Shown: piece by piece, positions 30,973-41,001 of the stretch
Position numbering within the stretch: the stretch's first letter is position 1
Layout of the letters: every line of letters starts with the position of its first letter
NCBI GenBank assembly: GCA_015478895.1
Contig: JADMKK010000003.1
Location: forward strand, 1 to 46,917
Direction: 5' to 3'
DNA from: Comamonas sp.
GTDB taxonomy: Bacteria > Pseudomonadota > Gammaproteobacteria > Burkholderiales > Burkholderiaceae_C
Length of the DNA: 46,917 bases
Made by a program: the position numbers and the translations under genes
Notes under the pieces: generated by a model
The model's input: only the letters and a program-made list of their open reading frames with translations
The model's database searches: none
Told to the model about the DNA's origin: nothing

Positions 30973-32670
30973 ATGAATCCGCCCTCACCCGCCATCGTTG
31001 CCCAAAACGCCGTGCGCAGCTTGCCACGCTGGATCATGCTGCTGTTATGCAGCGCTTATGTGCTTGCTGGTTTCGTCGGGCGCGATCCATGGCGCGATGT
31101 GGACATGACCGCTTTTGGCTATATGCAAGCCATGGCAGCGGGCCATACCTCATGGTGGCACCCCGCGCTAGACGGTGTGGCTCCTGCTGCACCCGGTCTG
31201 TTTCAGTATTGGCTTGGTGCTTGGGCCCTGCAGCTTATGCCAGCAGGTATTTCCGCAGACATGGTGGTGCGCCTGCCTTTTATGGCACTGCTGGCGGTAA
31301 CGCTGCTATCCACATGGTGGGCCATCTACAGCTTGGCCCGGATGCCTGGTGCCCAGCCTGTAGCCTTTGCTTTTGGTGGCGAGGCTTCGCCCAACGACTA
31401 TGCCAGAGCCATTGCCGATGGGGGCCTGCTAGCACTGCTGGCCTGCTTGGGGCTGGCACAGATGTCGCACGAAACCAGCCATACCTTGGTACAGCTAAGT
31501 GCGACTTGCTCCATTTTCTTTGCGGCCGCAGCAATGTGGGCCAAACCCAAAGCCGCTGCGAGCGCTGCACTGGTGGGAATGCTCGCCATGACACTGGCAG
31601 GCGCACCCAGCATGGCCATGCTGCTCGGCGCAGGTGCTGTTGCCATGTGCCTGTGGGTGCGCAGTCCACAGTTGCCCCACCGCTTTAGCTGGGCCGCCTG
31701 GTGGCTGTTGAGCATGGCAGTCGCAGGCTTGGCTGCGTGGGTATTGGGACTGTGGGATTACCGCTTGATTAACCCCTTGCAAGAAGGTAAACAGTGGCAG
31801 AGCATTGCCCGTTTGCTGATGTGGTTTAGCTGGCCAACCTGGCCGTTTGCCGTGTGGACTTTGTGGCGCTGGCGCAAGCAGCTGATACGCCCTAGCAGCA
31901 ACATGCACTTGGCGTGGCCCGTATGGATCTGGGCCTTGGCATTCTTTAGCACCCTGTTCACATTCGATGCGGACCGTGCGCTGATATTGGCTTTGCCCAG
32001 CATTGCGGCTTTGGCAGCTTTCGCCTTGCCTACTTTGAAGCGCAGTTTGGGTGCATTGATTGATTGGCTCACGCTGTTTTTCTTCAGCATTTCTGCAATC
32101 ACGATCTGGGTGGTGTGGATTTCCATACAAACCGGCTGGCCCGCCAAGCCCGCGGCCAATGTGGCCCGCCTGGCCGTGGGTTTTGTGCCCTCTTTTGATA
32201 TTTTCCCGTTTGTGGTTGCGGCTTTGGCCACGATCGCCTGGTTCCTCCTGGTGGCTTGGCGCACCCGCCGCCATCGCGCTGCTATCTGGAAAAGCTTGGC
32301 AGTGCCAGCGGGCGGCACGGCGCTAGGCTGGTTGTTGCTGATGACCCTGTGGCTGCCCATGCTGGACTATGGCCGCAGCTTTGCACCCCACATTGCCCGG
32401 GTGGCGCAAGCCATTGCCAGCGACAAGCCTTGCGTGCAACTCATGGGTTTGACGCAAGCGCAGGTCTTCGCGTTCAAGTTCCACACTGACTGGCAGCTCA
32501 AGGCCGTATCTGCGCCTGATGCGCAGGGCTCCTGCCAGTGGCTGATTGCCACTCCGCAAGCCTGGTCTGCCATGGATAGCCACGCGGTAGCGCCTTGGAC
32601 GCTGGAAGCGCAGGTCACACGGCCAACCGAACGCAACGACCACCTGCTGGTACTGCACCGCGCCCCCTGA
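30973..32670 (+). CDS. GT-C-type (ArnT-like) polytopic membrane protein
   Basis: A 565-residue inner-membrane protein with about 11-12 hydrophobic helices and a soluble C-terminal domain of about 100 residues. The first loop has GRDPWRDVDMTAFGYMQAMAAGHTSWWHP, resembling the acidic, catalytic first loop of GT-C glycosyltransferases such as ArnT/PMT, which use lipid-linked sugars. The remaining sequence is too divergent to name a substrate. I use ATG 30973, since the conserved start and first helix follow. It is 20 bases before the MATE gene and is likely co-transcribed with it. Confidence 0.7.
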   Translation: MNPPSPAIVAQNAVRSLPRWIMLLLCSAYVLAGFVGRDPWRDVDMTAFGYMQAMAAGHTSWWHPALDGVAPAAPGLFQYWLGAWALQLMPAGISADMVVRLPFMALLAVTLLSTWWAIYSLARMPGAQPVAFAFGGEASPNDYARAIADGGLLALLACLGLAQMSHETSHTLVQLSATCSIFFAAAAMWAKPKAAASAALVGMLAMTLAGAPSMAMLLGAGAVAMCLWVRSPQLPHRFSWAAWWLLSMAVAGLAAWVLGLWDYRLINPLQEGKQWQSIARLLMWFSWPTWPFAVWTLWRWRKQLIRPSSNMHLAWPVWIWALAFFSTLFTFDADRALILALPSIAALAAFALPTLKRSLGALIDWLTLFFFSISAITIWVVWISIQTGWPAKPAANVARLAVGFVPSFDIFPFVVAALATIAWFLLVAWRTRRHRAAIWKSLAVPAGGTALGWLLLMTLWLPMLDYGRSFAPHIARVAQAIASDKPCVQLMGLTQAQVFAFKFHTDWQLKAVSAPDAQGSCQWLIATPQAWSAMDSHAVAPWTLEAQVTRPTERNDHLLVLHRAP

Positions 32671-32690
32671 AGGCTATCAAGGGCTGCGTT

Positions 32691-34031
32691 ATGCGTGAAT
32701 TTTCGACCATTGCCCGGCATGCGGGCACGGTGTTGACGGGCCAGTTGGCCATCATGGCTTTTGGCGTGACGGACACCATCGTCGCGGGCCGTTACTCATC
32801 GGAGGCACTGGCTGCGCTCTCGGTGGCATCGGCTGTTTTTGTCAGCGTTTATGTCTCGCTCATGGGCGTGTTGCAAGCCTTGTTGCCGATCTGGTCGGAA
32901 CAACATGGCCGGGGCGAGCAAGCGGCGATTGGCGCATCGTTTCGACAGTCGCTGTATCTGGCAGCCGGCGCTACGGCGCTCGGCATGCTGGTGCTGCTCT
33001 TTCCAGGCTGGCTGCTGGAATGGACACAAGTGCCTCCTGCGATGCAGGGCGATGTCCGCGCCTATTTGATGATTGTTGGCTGGGCCCTGCCCTCGGCCCT
33101 GTTCTTTCGGCTGTACACCACGCTCAATCAAGCACTGGGCCACCCCCAGCTGGTGACGTGGTTGCAAGTCGGGGCACTGGTACTGAAGGTGCCGTTGTCG
33201 ATCTGGCTGACCTTTGGCGGCGCTGGGCTGCCCGCGCAAGGCGCAGCAGGCTGTGCCTGGGCCACGCTGCTGGTGGATTATGCGATTGCGCTCATTGCCC
33301 TGGTGCTGATGCGCCGCCAATCCTTGTATGCGCCGCTGCAGATTTGGCAGCGCATGGAAGCCCCGGACTGGCAGCGCCTGCGCGATTTTCTGCGCTTGGG
33401 CATTCCAGCAGGCCTTTCAATTTTGGTGGAGGTGACCTCTTTCACACTGGTGGCCTTGTTTGTTGCGCGACAAGGTGCGCTGTCTGCTGCCAGCCACCAA
33501 ATTGCCGCCAACTTGGCTGCCGTGAGTTACATGGTTCCACTGTCGCTGGCGATTGCCGTCAGCGCCCGCGTCAGCTGGTGGCGCGGCAAGGGCGACGAGG
33601 CCCAGGCCCAGCAACTGGTGTGGCTGGGCGTGAAAATGGCCGCCGCCAGCGGGGTGCTGCTGTCGCTGGCCTTGCTGACTACACGCCACTACCTGCCGCA
33701 TATCTACACCGCAGATACCACCGTCATCGCCTTGACCTCCGCACTGCTGCTGTGGGTAGCGCTCTATCAATTGTCTGACAGCGTGCAATGCGTGTGCATT
33801 TTCCTGCTGCGCTGCTGGCGCGTGACCGTGCTGCCGCTGGTGGTGTATTGCGGCTTGCTGTGGGGCTGTGGTTTGGGCGGCGGTTATTGGCTTGCTTACA
33901 AAAGTGGAGCTGTTAGCCCGCTCTGGGCAATGACTCCAACACCATTTTGGGTTGGAAGTGGCTGTGCCCTAGGGCTTGTAGCTATTATTTTTATTTGGCT
34001 GCTGCGCAAAACACTGAAAGCCCACGCGTAA
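32691..34031 (+). CDS. MATE family efflux transporter
   Basis: A 446-residue protein with 12 hydrophobic helices. The family's first repeat begins ARHAGTVLTGQLAIMAFGVTDTIVAGRYSS and the second near RLGIPAGLSILVEVTSFTLVALF, both typical of NorM-type Na+/H+-coupled multidrug exporters. I use ATG 32691, where the conserved region starts; the in-frame upstream part lies within the preceding gene. Being coupled to a GT-C-like gene, it could instead move a metabolite or lipid-linked compound, but that is speculation. Confidence 0.88.
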   Translation: MREFSTIARHAGTVLTGQLAIMAFGVTDTIVAGRYSSEALAALSVASAVFVSVYVSLMGVLQALLPIWSEQHGRGEQAAIGASFRQSLYLAAGATALGMLVLLFPGWLLEWTQVPPAMQGDVRAYLMIVGWALPSALFFRLYTTLNQALGHPQLVTWLQVGALVLKVPLSIWLTFGGAGLPAQGAAGCAWATLLVDYAIALIALVLMRRQSLYAPLQIWQRMEAPDWQRLRDFLRLGIPAGLSILVEVTSFTLVALFVARQGALSAASHQIAANLAAVSYMVPLSLAIAVSARVSWWRGKGDEAQAQQLVWLGVKMAAASGVLLSLALLTTRHYLPHIYTADTTVIALTSALLLWVALYQLSDSVQCVCIFLLRCWRVTVLPLVVYCGLLWGCGLGGGYWLAYKSGAVSPLWAMTPTPFWVGSGCALGLVAIIFIWLLRKTLKAHA

Positions 34032-34061
34032 AAAAGGGCAGCTTTCGCTGCCCGATTTTTT
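34030..34061. terminator. Bidirectional terminator between MATE gene and phoR
   Basis: GGGCAGC/GCTGCCC with loop TTTC is flanked by A and T runs, so it can serve both convergent genes. It overlaps the stop of the MATE gene. Confidence 0.9.
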
Positions 34062-34076
34062 AGGTGCTTGTCGCCA

Positions 34077-35447
34077 TCACAGCGACAGACTCGGTTCCAG
34101 CGCCTTACGGCCTTGCGCGTTACGCAAGCGCTGGGGTGGAAACACCGCGCTGAAAGTGGCCCCTGCGCCAAGCTGGCTCTCAATCTCCAGCTTGGCGCCG
34201 TGGCGCTGCAAGGCATGTTTCACAATCGCAAGCCCTAACCCTGTACCGCCGGTATCGCGCGAGCGGCTGCGGTCAATGCGGTAGAAGCGCTCAGTCAAAC
34301 GCCCGATGTGCGCCGCATCAATGCCGGAGCCAGAATCCTGCACCGAAAAGCGTGCCCCGCCATTGTTCAGCACTTGCCAGCGCACCTGCACACTGCCCCC
34401 GGCAGGCGTGTAGCGCAGCGCATTGCTGATGAGGTTGGAGAACGCGCTAATCAACTCGGCCTGCACGCCCGCAATCTCCAAATCCATACCCGGCGCATCC
34501 GCAGCAGGCAAGCTAATGGCATGCGGCGCACCTGCATTTTTGGTCAAGAGCTTGGACAGCGCTTGTGCCTCTACCTCGCAATGGCGCAGCATTTGGGACA
34601 CCGGCACCCATTCACTGTAGCCGGGCAAAGGGCTGCCTTCCAGGTGCGACAAAGTCAGCAAATCCTGCACCAGGTTTTGCATGCGGCTGGACTGCTGCGC
34701 CATCAGCGACAGATAGTGCTTTTGCTCTTCCAGCGATAACGGCAGTGTTTGCAGCGTTTCGACAAAACCGACCAGGACAGTCAAAGGCGTGCGAATCTCA
34801 TGCGACACGTTAGCCACAAAGTCGCGCCGCATGGCATCCGCCTGTTCCAGCTGCGTAATATCCCGCGCCAGCAGCAGGTGGCGGCCATCGCCATAGGGGT
34901 AGATATGCACCGACAGCATGACGGGCCGTGAGGCCGAACTCTCCCGCCCCTGCATCAATACAGGCTCAGAGAAATCGCGCACTGCCCAGTAGCGGGTAAA
35001 CGCTGGATCGCGCAGCAGGTTGCCAATCGATTGCTCAATATCACGCTGTGCATCAAAGCCAAACTGGCGCTCTGCCATCTGGTTGCACCACTCGATGCGG
35101 CCCTGTGCATCCATCAATACCAGACCATTGGGGCTGGCCTGCAGAGCCGTCAAAATGTCTTGCACACGCCGCTCGGCCGACAGCACCGCTTGCTCACGGG
35201 TGCGCATAGCACGGCGGATATAAGTGGCCAGCATGGCCCAGGTGCCACTCAAGCCAGATGCTGCCCCCAGCTCACCCGAAGCCATCCACTGGCGCAGGCT
35301 GCGCAGTTGCAAAGCATCCCACAGCATCCACAGCCAGCTTGCGAGCACCGCCCCGGCACACGCGCCCCAAGCTTTCGCCAGCCACCAGCCAAGAACGGCC
35401 AGTAACGCTTGGCAACCTAGCAGTGCCAGCCAGCGCCATGCCATCAT
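34077..35447 (-). CDS. phoR: Phosphate regulon sensor histidine kinase
   Basis: A 456-residue membrane sensor kinase. Two N-terminal helices (about 5-45) anchor it, a PAS domain (about 95-200) follows with NGLVLMDAQGRIEWCNQMAE, then the DHp domain with phosphorylatable His216 in FVANVSHEIRTPL and the ATPase domain with NLISNALRYTP (N box), VQDSGSGID (G1) and GGTGLGLAI (G2). It autophosphorylates at low phosphate and phosphorylates PhoB. The start overlaps the phoB stop, so both are coupled. It is the last gene of the pst-pho operon. Confidence 0.94.
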   Translation of the reverse strand: MMAWRWLALLGCQALLAVLGWWLAKAWGACAGAVLASWLWMLWDALQLRSLRQWMASGELGAASGLSGTWAMLATYIRRAMRTREQAVLSAERRVQDILTALQASPNGLVLMDAQGRIEWCNQMAERQFGFDAQRDIEQSIGNLLRDPAFTRYWAVRDFSEPVLMQGRESSASRPVMLSVHIYPYGDGRHLLLARDITQLEQADAMRRDFVANVSHEIRTPLTVLVGFVETLQTLPLSLEEQKHYLSLMAQQSSRMQNLVQDLLTLSHLEGSPLPGYSEWVPVSQMLRHCEVEAQALSKLLTKNAGAPHAISLPAADAPGMDLEIAGVQAELISAFSNLISNALRYTPAGGSVQVRWQVLNNGGARFSVQDSGSGIDAAHIGRLTERFYRIDRSRSRDTGGTGLGLAIVKHALQRHGAKLEIESQLGAGATFSAVFPPQRLRNAQGRKALEPSLSL

Positions 35448-36139
35448 GCTGCGCCTACGGTCAGGCGATAGCCCGCGCCCCGCACTGTTTCCACCATGCT
35501 GGCACCCCCCCCTAAAGCTTCGCGCAAACGCTTGATGTGCACATCTACCGTGCGCTCTTCAATGAAGACGTGGTCGCCCCATACCTTGTCGAGCAGTTGC
35601 GAGCGGCTGTGTACACGCTCCGGGTTGTGCATCAGGTGGCTGAGCAGTTTGAACTCGGTCGGCCCCAGCTTGAGCTGCTCCTCACCAAAGCTCACACGGT
35701 AGGTGGCCGGGTCTAGCCGCAAATCACCCACTTGCACTTGCGCGCCAACCTGCTCGGGGGAACGGCGACGCAGCACGGCGCGAATGCGCGCCAGCAACTC
35801 CTGCGTAGAAAACGGCTTGGTGATGTAGTCGTCCGCGCCGGCATCCAGCCCTGCGATCTTGTCGGGCTCATCACCACGGGCCGTCAGCATCAAGATGGGT
35901 ACGTGCTTGCTGCGCGCATCGGCGCGCCATTTGCGCGCCAGATTCAAGCCACTGGAGCCTCCGGGCAGCATCCAGTCCAGCAAGATCAAGTCGGGTAAGG
36001 CGGCATCCATTTCGCGCTGCGCGCTAATCCCATCTTCGGCCCACACAGGGGCGAAACCGTTGTGCCGCAAATTGACGGCAATCAGTTCCGCAATGGCGGG
36101 CTCGTCTTCAACAATCAGTACTTGGGGCAACTTCTTCAT
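35444..36139 (-). CDS. phoB: Phosphate regulon response regulator
   Basis: A 231-residue OmpR-family regulator. The receiver domain has acidic residues VEDE near 10-13, phosphoacceptor Asp55 in LILLDWMLPG, Thr in LMLTARGDE and Lys in DDYITKPFS; the winged helix has LKLGPTEFKLLSHLMHNPERVHSRSQLLDKVWG and RTVDVHIKRLREAL. It binds Pho boxes; three are visible in this window. It sits between phoU and phoR, 15 bases after phoU. Confidence 0.96.
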   Translation of the reverse strand: MKKLPQVLIVEDEPAIAELIAVNLRHNGFAPVWAEDGISAQREMDAALPDLILLDWMLPGGSSGLNLARKWRADARSKHVPILMLTARGDEPDKIAGLDAGADDYITKPFSTQELLARIRAVLRRRSPEQVGAQVQVGDLRLDPATYRVSFGEEQLKLGPTEFKLLSHLMHNPERVHSRSQLLDKVWGDHVFIEERTVDVHIKRLREALGGGASMVETVRGAGYRLTVGAA

Positions 36140-36154
36140 GGAACAACCAATGGG

Positions 36155-36856
36155 TTAGCGCACAGTGGATTCGATGACTTCCATCGACTGGTGACGAATG
36201 TCTTTACCTTCGACCAAGTAAATGATCAGCTCGGCGACGTTCTTGGAGTGATCGCCAATGCGCTCAATCGCTTTGGCCAGAAACAGCAGGTCCAGACTGG
36301 CTGAAATGGTGCGCGGGTCTTCCATCATGTAGGTGATGAGCTTGCGGACAAATCCATCAAACTCCGCATCAATCAGATCATCTTCTTTCAAGATGGCCAG
36401 CGCTGTTTTGGTGTCCAGCCGGGCCAGCGCATCCAGCGCCTTGCGCAGCAGTGCGGAAGCCATCTCGGCCGCCACCCGTAATTCGCTGGAAGGTAGCGTA
36501 CGCGCTGCGCCGCTTTCAATAATGGCGCGCACCATGCGTGCCATCTTGTGGGCCTCATCGCCCATGCGCTCCAAATTGGCCGTGGCCTTGGAAAAGGCCA
36601 TCAGCATGCGCAAGTCACGCGCCGTGGGCTGGCGGCGGCCAATGATGGAAGACAGCTCATAGTCAATTTCCACCTCCATGGCATTCACCTGATCTTCAAT
36701 GGCTGCCACCTGATCGACCGCTTCCAGGTTGAATTGCGTCAGCGCAAAGATAGCTTGCGTGATCTGGCGCTCCACCAAGCCCCCCAGTTCCATCACACGG
36801 CTGGAGATACGGTTAAGTTCGCTGTCGAACTGGCTCGACAAATGCTTATCTTGCAT
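36155..36856 (-). CDS. phoU: Phosphate signalling protein PhoU
   Basis: A 233-residue protein of two three-helix bundles that links the PstSCAB transporter to PhoR and keeps the kinase off when phosphate is plentiful. Metal-binding helices are visible as AIEDQVNAMEVEIDYEL and RMGDEAHKMARMV in the first bundle and IGDHSKNVAELIIYLVEG in the second. I use ATG 36856 (MQDKHLSSQFDSEL) with GGAGGG upstream; the in-frame extension covers the pstB end and is not coding. It is 16 bases after pstB. Confidence 0.95.
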   Translation of the reverse strand: MQDKHLSSQFDSELNRISSRVMELGGLVERQITQAIFALTQFNLEAVDQVAAIEDQVNAMEVEIDYELSSIIGRRQPTARDLRMLMAFSKATANLERMGDEAHKMARMVRAIIESGAARTLPSSELRVAAEMASALLRKALDALARLDTKTALAILKEDDLIDAEFDGFVRKLITYMMEDPRTISASLDLLFLAKAIERIGDHSKNVAELIIYLVEGKDIRHQSMEVIESTVR

Positions 36857-36872
36857 GGGGCCCTCCTTATGC

Positions 36873-37676
36873 TTAGCCGAAACGGCCGGTGATGTAGTCT
36901 TCCGTCTCGCGGCGCTGGGGTTTGAAGAACATTTGCTCAGTCTCACCAAACTCCATCAAGTCACCCAGATACATGTAGGCGGTGTAGTCGCTGCAACGCG
37001 CCGCCTGCTGCATGTTGTGCGTAACGATGACCACGGTGTAGTCATTCTTGAGTTCGGCAATCAGCTCTTCCACCTTGGCGGTCGAGATAGGGTCGAGGGC
37101 TGAACAGGGCTCGTCCAGCAGCAGCACCTGAGGCTTGATGGCAATGCCGCGCGCAATGCACAAACGCTGCTGCTGGCCGCCGGACAAACTCGCGCCGCTT
37201 TGGTGCAGCTTGTCTTTCACCTCGCTCCACAAGGCCGCCTTGCGCAAGGCCCACTCCACACGCTCATCCATATCCACCGCGTTCAGGCGCTCAAACAGCT
37301 TCACGCCAAAAGCAATGTTGTCGTAGATGGACATGGGAAACGGCGTGGGCTTTTGAAAAACCATCCCGACCTTGGCGCGAATCAGCGCCACGTCTTGCTT
37401 GCTGGTGAGTAAATTCTCACCGTCCAGCAAAATCTGGCCCTGCGCGCGCTGCTCCGGATACAGCTCATACATGCGGTTGAAAGTGCGCAGCAGCGTGGAT
37501 TTTCCACAGCCTGAGGGGCCGATAAAAGCGGTCACCTTTTTTTCAGGAATATCAAGGTTGATGTTCTTGAGCGCGTGGAACTTGCCGTAGTAAAAATTCA
37601 AATCGCGCACCGACAATTTGGCCGCACCCGAGATAGCACCCACCGTGTCAGTTGCAGTAGCGTTTGCAATTGGCAT
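36873..37676 (-). CDS. pstB: Phosphate ABC transporter ATP-binding protein
   Basis: A 267-residue ATPase that powers high-affinity phosphate import. Walker A is [10 protein letters not shown], the Q-loop is [20 protein letters not shown], the signature motif is [14 protein letters not shown], Walker B is [13 protein letters not shown] and the H-loop is [16 protein letters not shown] 37676 is preferred to an upstream TTG because AAGGA stands eight bases before it. It lies 18 bases after pstA. Confidence 0.97.
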   Translation of the reverse strand: MPIANATATDTVGAISGAAKLSVRDLNFYYGKFHALKNINLDIPEKKVTAFIGPSGCGKSTLLRTFNRMYELYPEQRAQGQILLDGENLLTSKQDVALIRAKVGMVFQKPTPFPMSIYDNIAFGVKLFERLNAVDMDERVEWALRKAALWSEVKDKLHQSGASLSGGQQQRLCIARGIAIKPQVLLLDEPCSALDPISTAKVEELIAELKNDYTVVIVTHNMQQAARCSDYTAYMYLGDLMEFGETEQMFFKPQRRETEDYITGRFG

Positions 37677-37694
37677 TATCAAATCCTTGCAGTT

Positions 37695-38579
37695 TTACTT
37701 TTGGCGCGTCAATACGCGGGCCAAGATATTGAGGCCCAAGACGGCCATCGTGATCAGGAACACACCAGCCCACGCCAACTGTTGCCAGTTTTCATAGGGA
37801 CTCATGGCGAACTTAAAGATAGTTACGGGCAAGCTGGCCATGGGTTTGGACAAGTCATCGTTCCAGAACTGGTTGTTCAGCGCCGTAAACAGCAGTGGTG
37901 CTGTCTCGCCCGCAATACGGGCGACCGCCAGCAACACACCGGTAATCACGCCCGAGCGCGCCGCACGCAGCGTGATGGCGCTGATCACCCGCCACTTGGG
38001 CGTGCCCAGGGCATAAGCGGCTTCGCGCAAGGCCGCCGGTACCAGCGTGAGCATGTTCTCGGTGGTGCGAATCACCACCGGAATCACAATCAAAGCCAGC
38101 GCCACAATGCCGGCATATGCGGAAAAGCTCCTGAACTTGGCCACCACCACGGCATACACAAACAGGCCAATCACAATGGATGGGGCCGAAAGCAGGATGT
38201 CGTTCACAAACCGGGTGGTCGTGGCCAGCCAGCTGCGCTGGTCGTATTCGGCCAGGTACACGCCGGCCATCACGCCAATCGGTGTGCCGACGAAGGTAGC
38301 CAGCATCACCATGACGAAAGAGCCAAAGATCGCATTGGCCAAACCACCCGTTTCATTGGGCGGCGGCGTCATCTCCGAGAACAGCGCAAAGCTCAGGCCG
38401 CCCACGCCCAACGTGATGGTTTCCCACAGAATCCAGACCAGCCAGAACACCCCGAAAGCCATGGCACTCAGGGAAAGGGTCAAAGCCACCTGGTTGACGC
38501 GCTTGCGCGCTGCATACCGGGCGCGGCGTTGCGCGTCGAGTTGCGCGGCATCCAACATTTTTTGACGGGTGGAACTCAT
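37695..38579 (-). CDS. pstA: Phosphate ABC transporter permease PstA
   Basis: A 294-residue inner-membrane permease with six hydrophobic helices. After a basic N-terminal segment ([22 protein letters not shown]) come the first helix and [21 protein letters not shown]; the ABC-binding EAA loop is [25 protein letters not shown]. It forms the translocation pore with PstC. Its ATG overlaps the pstC stop, indicating coupling. Confidence 0.96.
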   Translation of the reverse strand: MSSTRQKMLDAAQLDAQRRARYAARKRVNQVALTLSLSAMAFGVFWLVWILWETITLGVGGLSFALFSEMTPPPNETGGLANAIFGSFVMVMLATFVGTPIGVMAGVYLAEYDQRSWLATTTRFVNDILLSAPSIVIGLFVYAVVVAKFRSFSAYAGIVALALIVIPVVIRTTENMLTLVPAALREAAYALGTPKWRVISAITLRAARSGVITGVLLAVARIAGETAPLLFTALNNQFWNDDLSKPMASLPVTIFKFAMSPYENWQQLAWAGVFLITMAVLGLNILARVLTRQK

Positions 38580-39604
38580 GCGCGCGCTCCTTCGTTTTTC
38601 TGCAAGCGGTTCAACAACAGCTTGGACAGCGAGAGCACTACGAAAGTAATGAAGAACAGACCCAGCCCCAGGTAAATCAACGATGCCTGGTGCAAGCCCT
38701 CACCCGCTTCCGCAAATTCATTGGCCAAGGCCGAGGTAATGCTGTTGGCCGCTTCAAACATGGACAAAGAGTCCAGCTGGTTCATATTGCCAATCACAAA
38801 CGTCACCGCCATGGTCTCGCCCAGCGCACGCCCCAAGCCCAGCATGATGCCGCCCAGCACGCCGGCCTTGGTATATGGCAGCACCACTTTCCAGACCACT
38901 TCCCACGTTGTGGCACCCAGTCCGTAGGCCGATTCTTTGAGCAAGGCCGGAGTGACTTCAAACACATCGCGCATCACGGAGGCGATGAAGGGAATGATCA
39001 TGATGGCCAAGATAATGCCGGCTGACAAAATTCCAATCCCGACAGGTGGGCCTGACACCAAGGCGCCCAGGTAAGGCACGCCATCAAACAGCGCTTGCAG
39101 TGGCTGCTGCACATAGGTAGCCAGCACCGGGCCAAACACCATCAGGCCCCACATGCCGTAAACAATAGAAGGCACAGCCGCCAATAACTCAATGGCAGTG
39201 CCCAAAGGGCGCTTGAGCCAGGAGGGCGACAGCTCGGTCAAAAACAGTGCAATGCCAAAGCTCACCGGCACGGCAATGACCAGCGCAATCAGCGAAGTCA
39301 TCAGCGTGCCGTAAATCATGACCAGACCGCCATACTGATCCTGCACCGGATCCCATTGCGTGCGCGCAAAAAAGCCCAGTCCATATTCTTCAATGGCAGG
39401 CCATGCACCCACCAGTAGCGACCCCATGATGGCCATCAACAGGCCCAAGGTCAGCAAAGCCGCGCCTTTGGCGGCCCAGGAAAACAGGCGATCTGCCCAG
39501 CCTGCGGGCAATAAGGAAGCGCGACGCGGCGATGGCGTGCGTTGCACCGGCGCTGGCTGGGCTGCAGACCCGGCAGTACTGGCTGGAGACATGGATGTGG
39601 ACAC
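38576..39604 (-). CDS. pstC: Phosphate ABC transporter permease PstC
   Basis: A 342-residue permease with six helices. Conserved parts are [43 protein letters not shown] and the EAA loop [25 protein letters not shown] with [19 protein letters not shown] 40-residue Ala/Ser/Pro-rich extension precedes the first helix. The start is uncertain: GTG 39604 has AGAGG eight bases upstream and is used; GTG 39613 and ATG 39592 are alternatives. It partners PstA. Confidence 0.94.
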   Translation of the reverse strand: MSTSMSPASTAGSAAQPAPVQRTPSPRRASLLPAGWADRLFSWAAKGAALLTLGLLMAIMGSLLVGAWPAIEEYGLGFFARTQWDPVQDQYGGLVMIYGTLMTSLIALVIAVPVSFGIALFLTELSPSWLKRPLGTAIELLAAVPSIVYGMWGLMVFGPVLATYVQQPLQALFDGVPYLGALVSGPPVGIGILSAGIILAIMIIPFIASVMRDVFEVTPALLKESAYGLGATTWEVVWKVVLPYTKAGVLGGIMLGLGRALGETMAVTFVIGNMNQLDSLSMFEAANSITSALANEFAEAGEGLHQASLIYLGLGLFFITFVVLSLSKLLLNRLQKNEGARA

Positions 39605-39689
39605 GTGTGTCACCTCTTACATAAAACAAGACCTGCCAGACGCGGTGAGCGCCTAGCAGGCTTCAGCTTGCACCGTTCAGGGCAGCCGT

Positions 39690-40730
39690 TTACTTCCAAG
39701 CAACTGGCTGACCAGCGCCGTCTTTGATATCACCCCAAGATTTTTGAACCTGCTTTTTCACCGATTCAGGCATGGCGACATAGTCCAGGCCGCTGGCGGT
39801 GGCATCACCATTTTGATAGGCCCAGTCAAAGAACTTCAGCGCCGTGGTGGCTTGCGCGGGCTTGTCTTGGGTCTTTTGCATCAAGATGAAGGTGGCGCTG
39901 GTGATAGGCCATGCGTCCTTGCCTGGCTGGTTGGTCAGAATTTGGTAGAAGCTCTTGCTCCAGTCCGCACCAGCCGCAGCAGCCTTGAAAGAGTTTTCGC
40001 TGGGCGAGACAAAGTTGCCTTCGCTGTTTTGCAGCACGGCATAAGTCATTTTGTTTTGCTTGACGTAGGCGTACTCCACATAACCAATGGAGTTGGCCAG
40101 GCGGCCCACGAACGCTGCAACGCCTTCGTTACCCTTACCACCCGCGCCGGTAGGCCAGTTCACCGCCTTGCCTTCGCCCACTTTCTCTTTCCATTCGGCA
40201 TTGACCTTGCTCAGGTAGTTGGTGAAACCGAACGTGGTGCCCGAGCCATCCGCGCGGCGCACGGGGGAAATCTTGGCATCGGGCAAATTCACGCCGGGGT
40301 TCAATGCTGCAATGGCGGCGTCATTCCACTTACTGATCTTGCCCAGATAGATATCGCCGAGCAGCTGGCCGTTGAGCTTTAACTGGCCGGGTTCAATGCC
40401 TTTGATATTCACCACGGGCACGATGCCGCCAATCACCGTCGGAAATTGCATCAGGCCCTTGGCTTGCAAGTCTTCATCTTTCAAGGGTTCGTCCGAAGCG
40501 CCAAAGTCGACCGTCTTGGCTTCAATCTGCTTTAGACCTGCGCTGGAGCCTACCGATTGGTAATTGATCTTGACGCCCGTGGCCTTGTTGTAATCAGCCG
40601 CCCACTTCGAATACAAAGGCGCAGGGAAACTTGCACCAGCGCCGGTCGCGTCTTGCGCCATTGCTACGTTCAGCATACCGCTGGAAATCAAAGCACCAGT
40701 TACCAACACACGCACCATGGACAGTTTCAT
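39690..40730 (-). CDS. pstS: Periplasmic phosphate-binding protein
   Basis: A 346-residue solute-binding protein. A Sec signal peptide ([20 protein letters not shown]...AMA, about 25 residues) precedes the mature start [21 protein letters not shown], the family hallmark. Phosphate-contacting segments [23 protein letters not shown] and [17 protein letters not shown] are present. ATG 40730 gives the clean signal peptide; an in-frame extension upstream is not coding. It heads the pstSCAB-phoUBR transcript behind a Pho box at 40801-40820. Confidence 0.96.
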   Translation of the reverse strand: MKLSMVRVLVTGALISSGMLNVAMAQDATGAGASFPAPLYSKWAADYNKATGVKINYQSVGSSAGLKQIEAKTVDFGASDEPLKDEDLQAKGLMQFPTVIGGIVPVVNIKGIEPGQLKLNGQLLGDIYLGKISKWNDAAIAALNPGVNLPDAKISPVRRADGSGTTFGFTNYLSKVNAEWKEKVGEGKAVNWPTGAGGKGNEGVAAFVGRLANSIGYVEYAYVKQNKMTYAVLQNSEGNFVSPSENSFKAAAAGADWSKSFYQILTNQPGKDAWPITSATFILMQKTQDKPAQATTALKFFDWAYQNGDATASGLDYVAMPESVKKQVQKSWGDIKDGAGQPVAWK

Positions 40731-40800
40731 GAAAAGCACCTTTTTAGATAGCAAGGAACAGGTTTGAAAGTCAACTCGATGACGTGAATGTAAAAATCGT

Positions 40801-40820
40801 ATGTGACACCGTTGTGACAT
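40801..40820 (-). promoter_or_regulatory. Pho box upstream of pstS
   Basis: On the plus strand TGTGACA occurs at 40802-40808 and again at 40813-40819; on the minus strand these read TGTCACA-type half-sites, 11 bases apart in the same phase as PhoB binding sites. It lies 71 bases before the pstS start codon. Confidence 0.75.
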
Positions 40821-40874
40821 ACGCAATAACCATATTTATCAGCACAAACACCACGTTAGGCCCAGGACGCCGCT

Positions 40875-40891
40875 CTGTCACACCGCTGTCA
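40875..40891 (+). promoter_or_regulatory. Pho box upstream of ppx
   Basis: CTGTCA at 40875-40880 and 40886-40891 are spaced 11 bases apart, matching PhoB half-sites oriented toward ppx. A third, imperfect GTCA follows at 40898-40901. Confidence 0.72.
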
Positions 40892-41001
40892 AAAACAGTC
40901 ATTAGGGTGCCCTGCCTGAAAACAGCAAAACGTTGCAACCACCAAGGCAGACCTGTTGGCTGCTAAGCTGCATTCCTTTGCGCAGACCCCTCATTAGTCC
41001 C

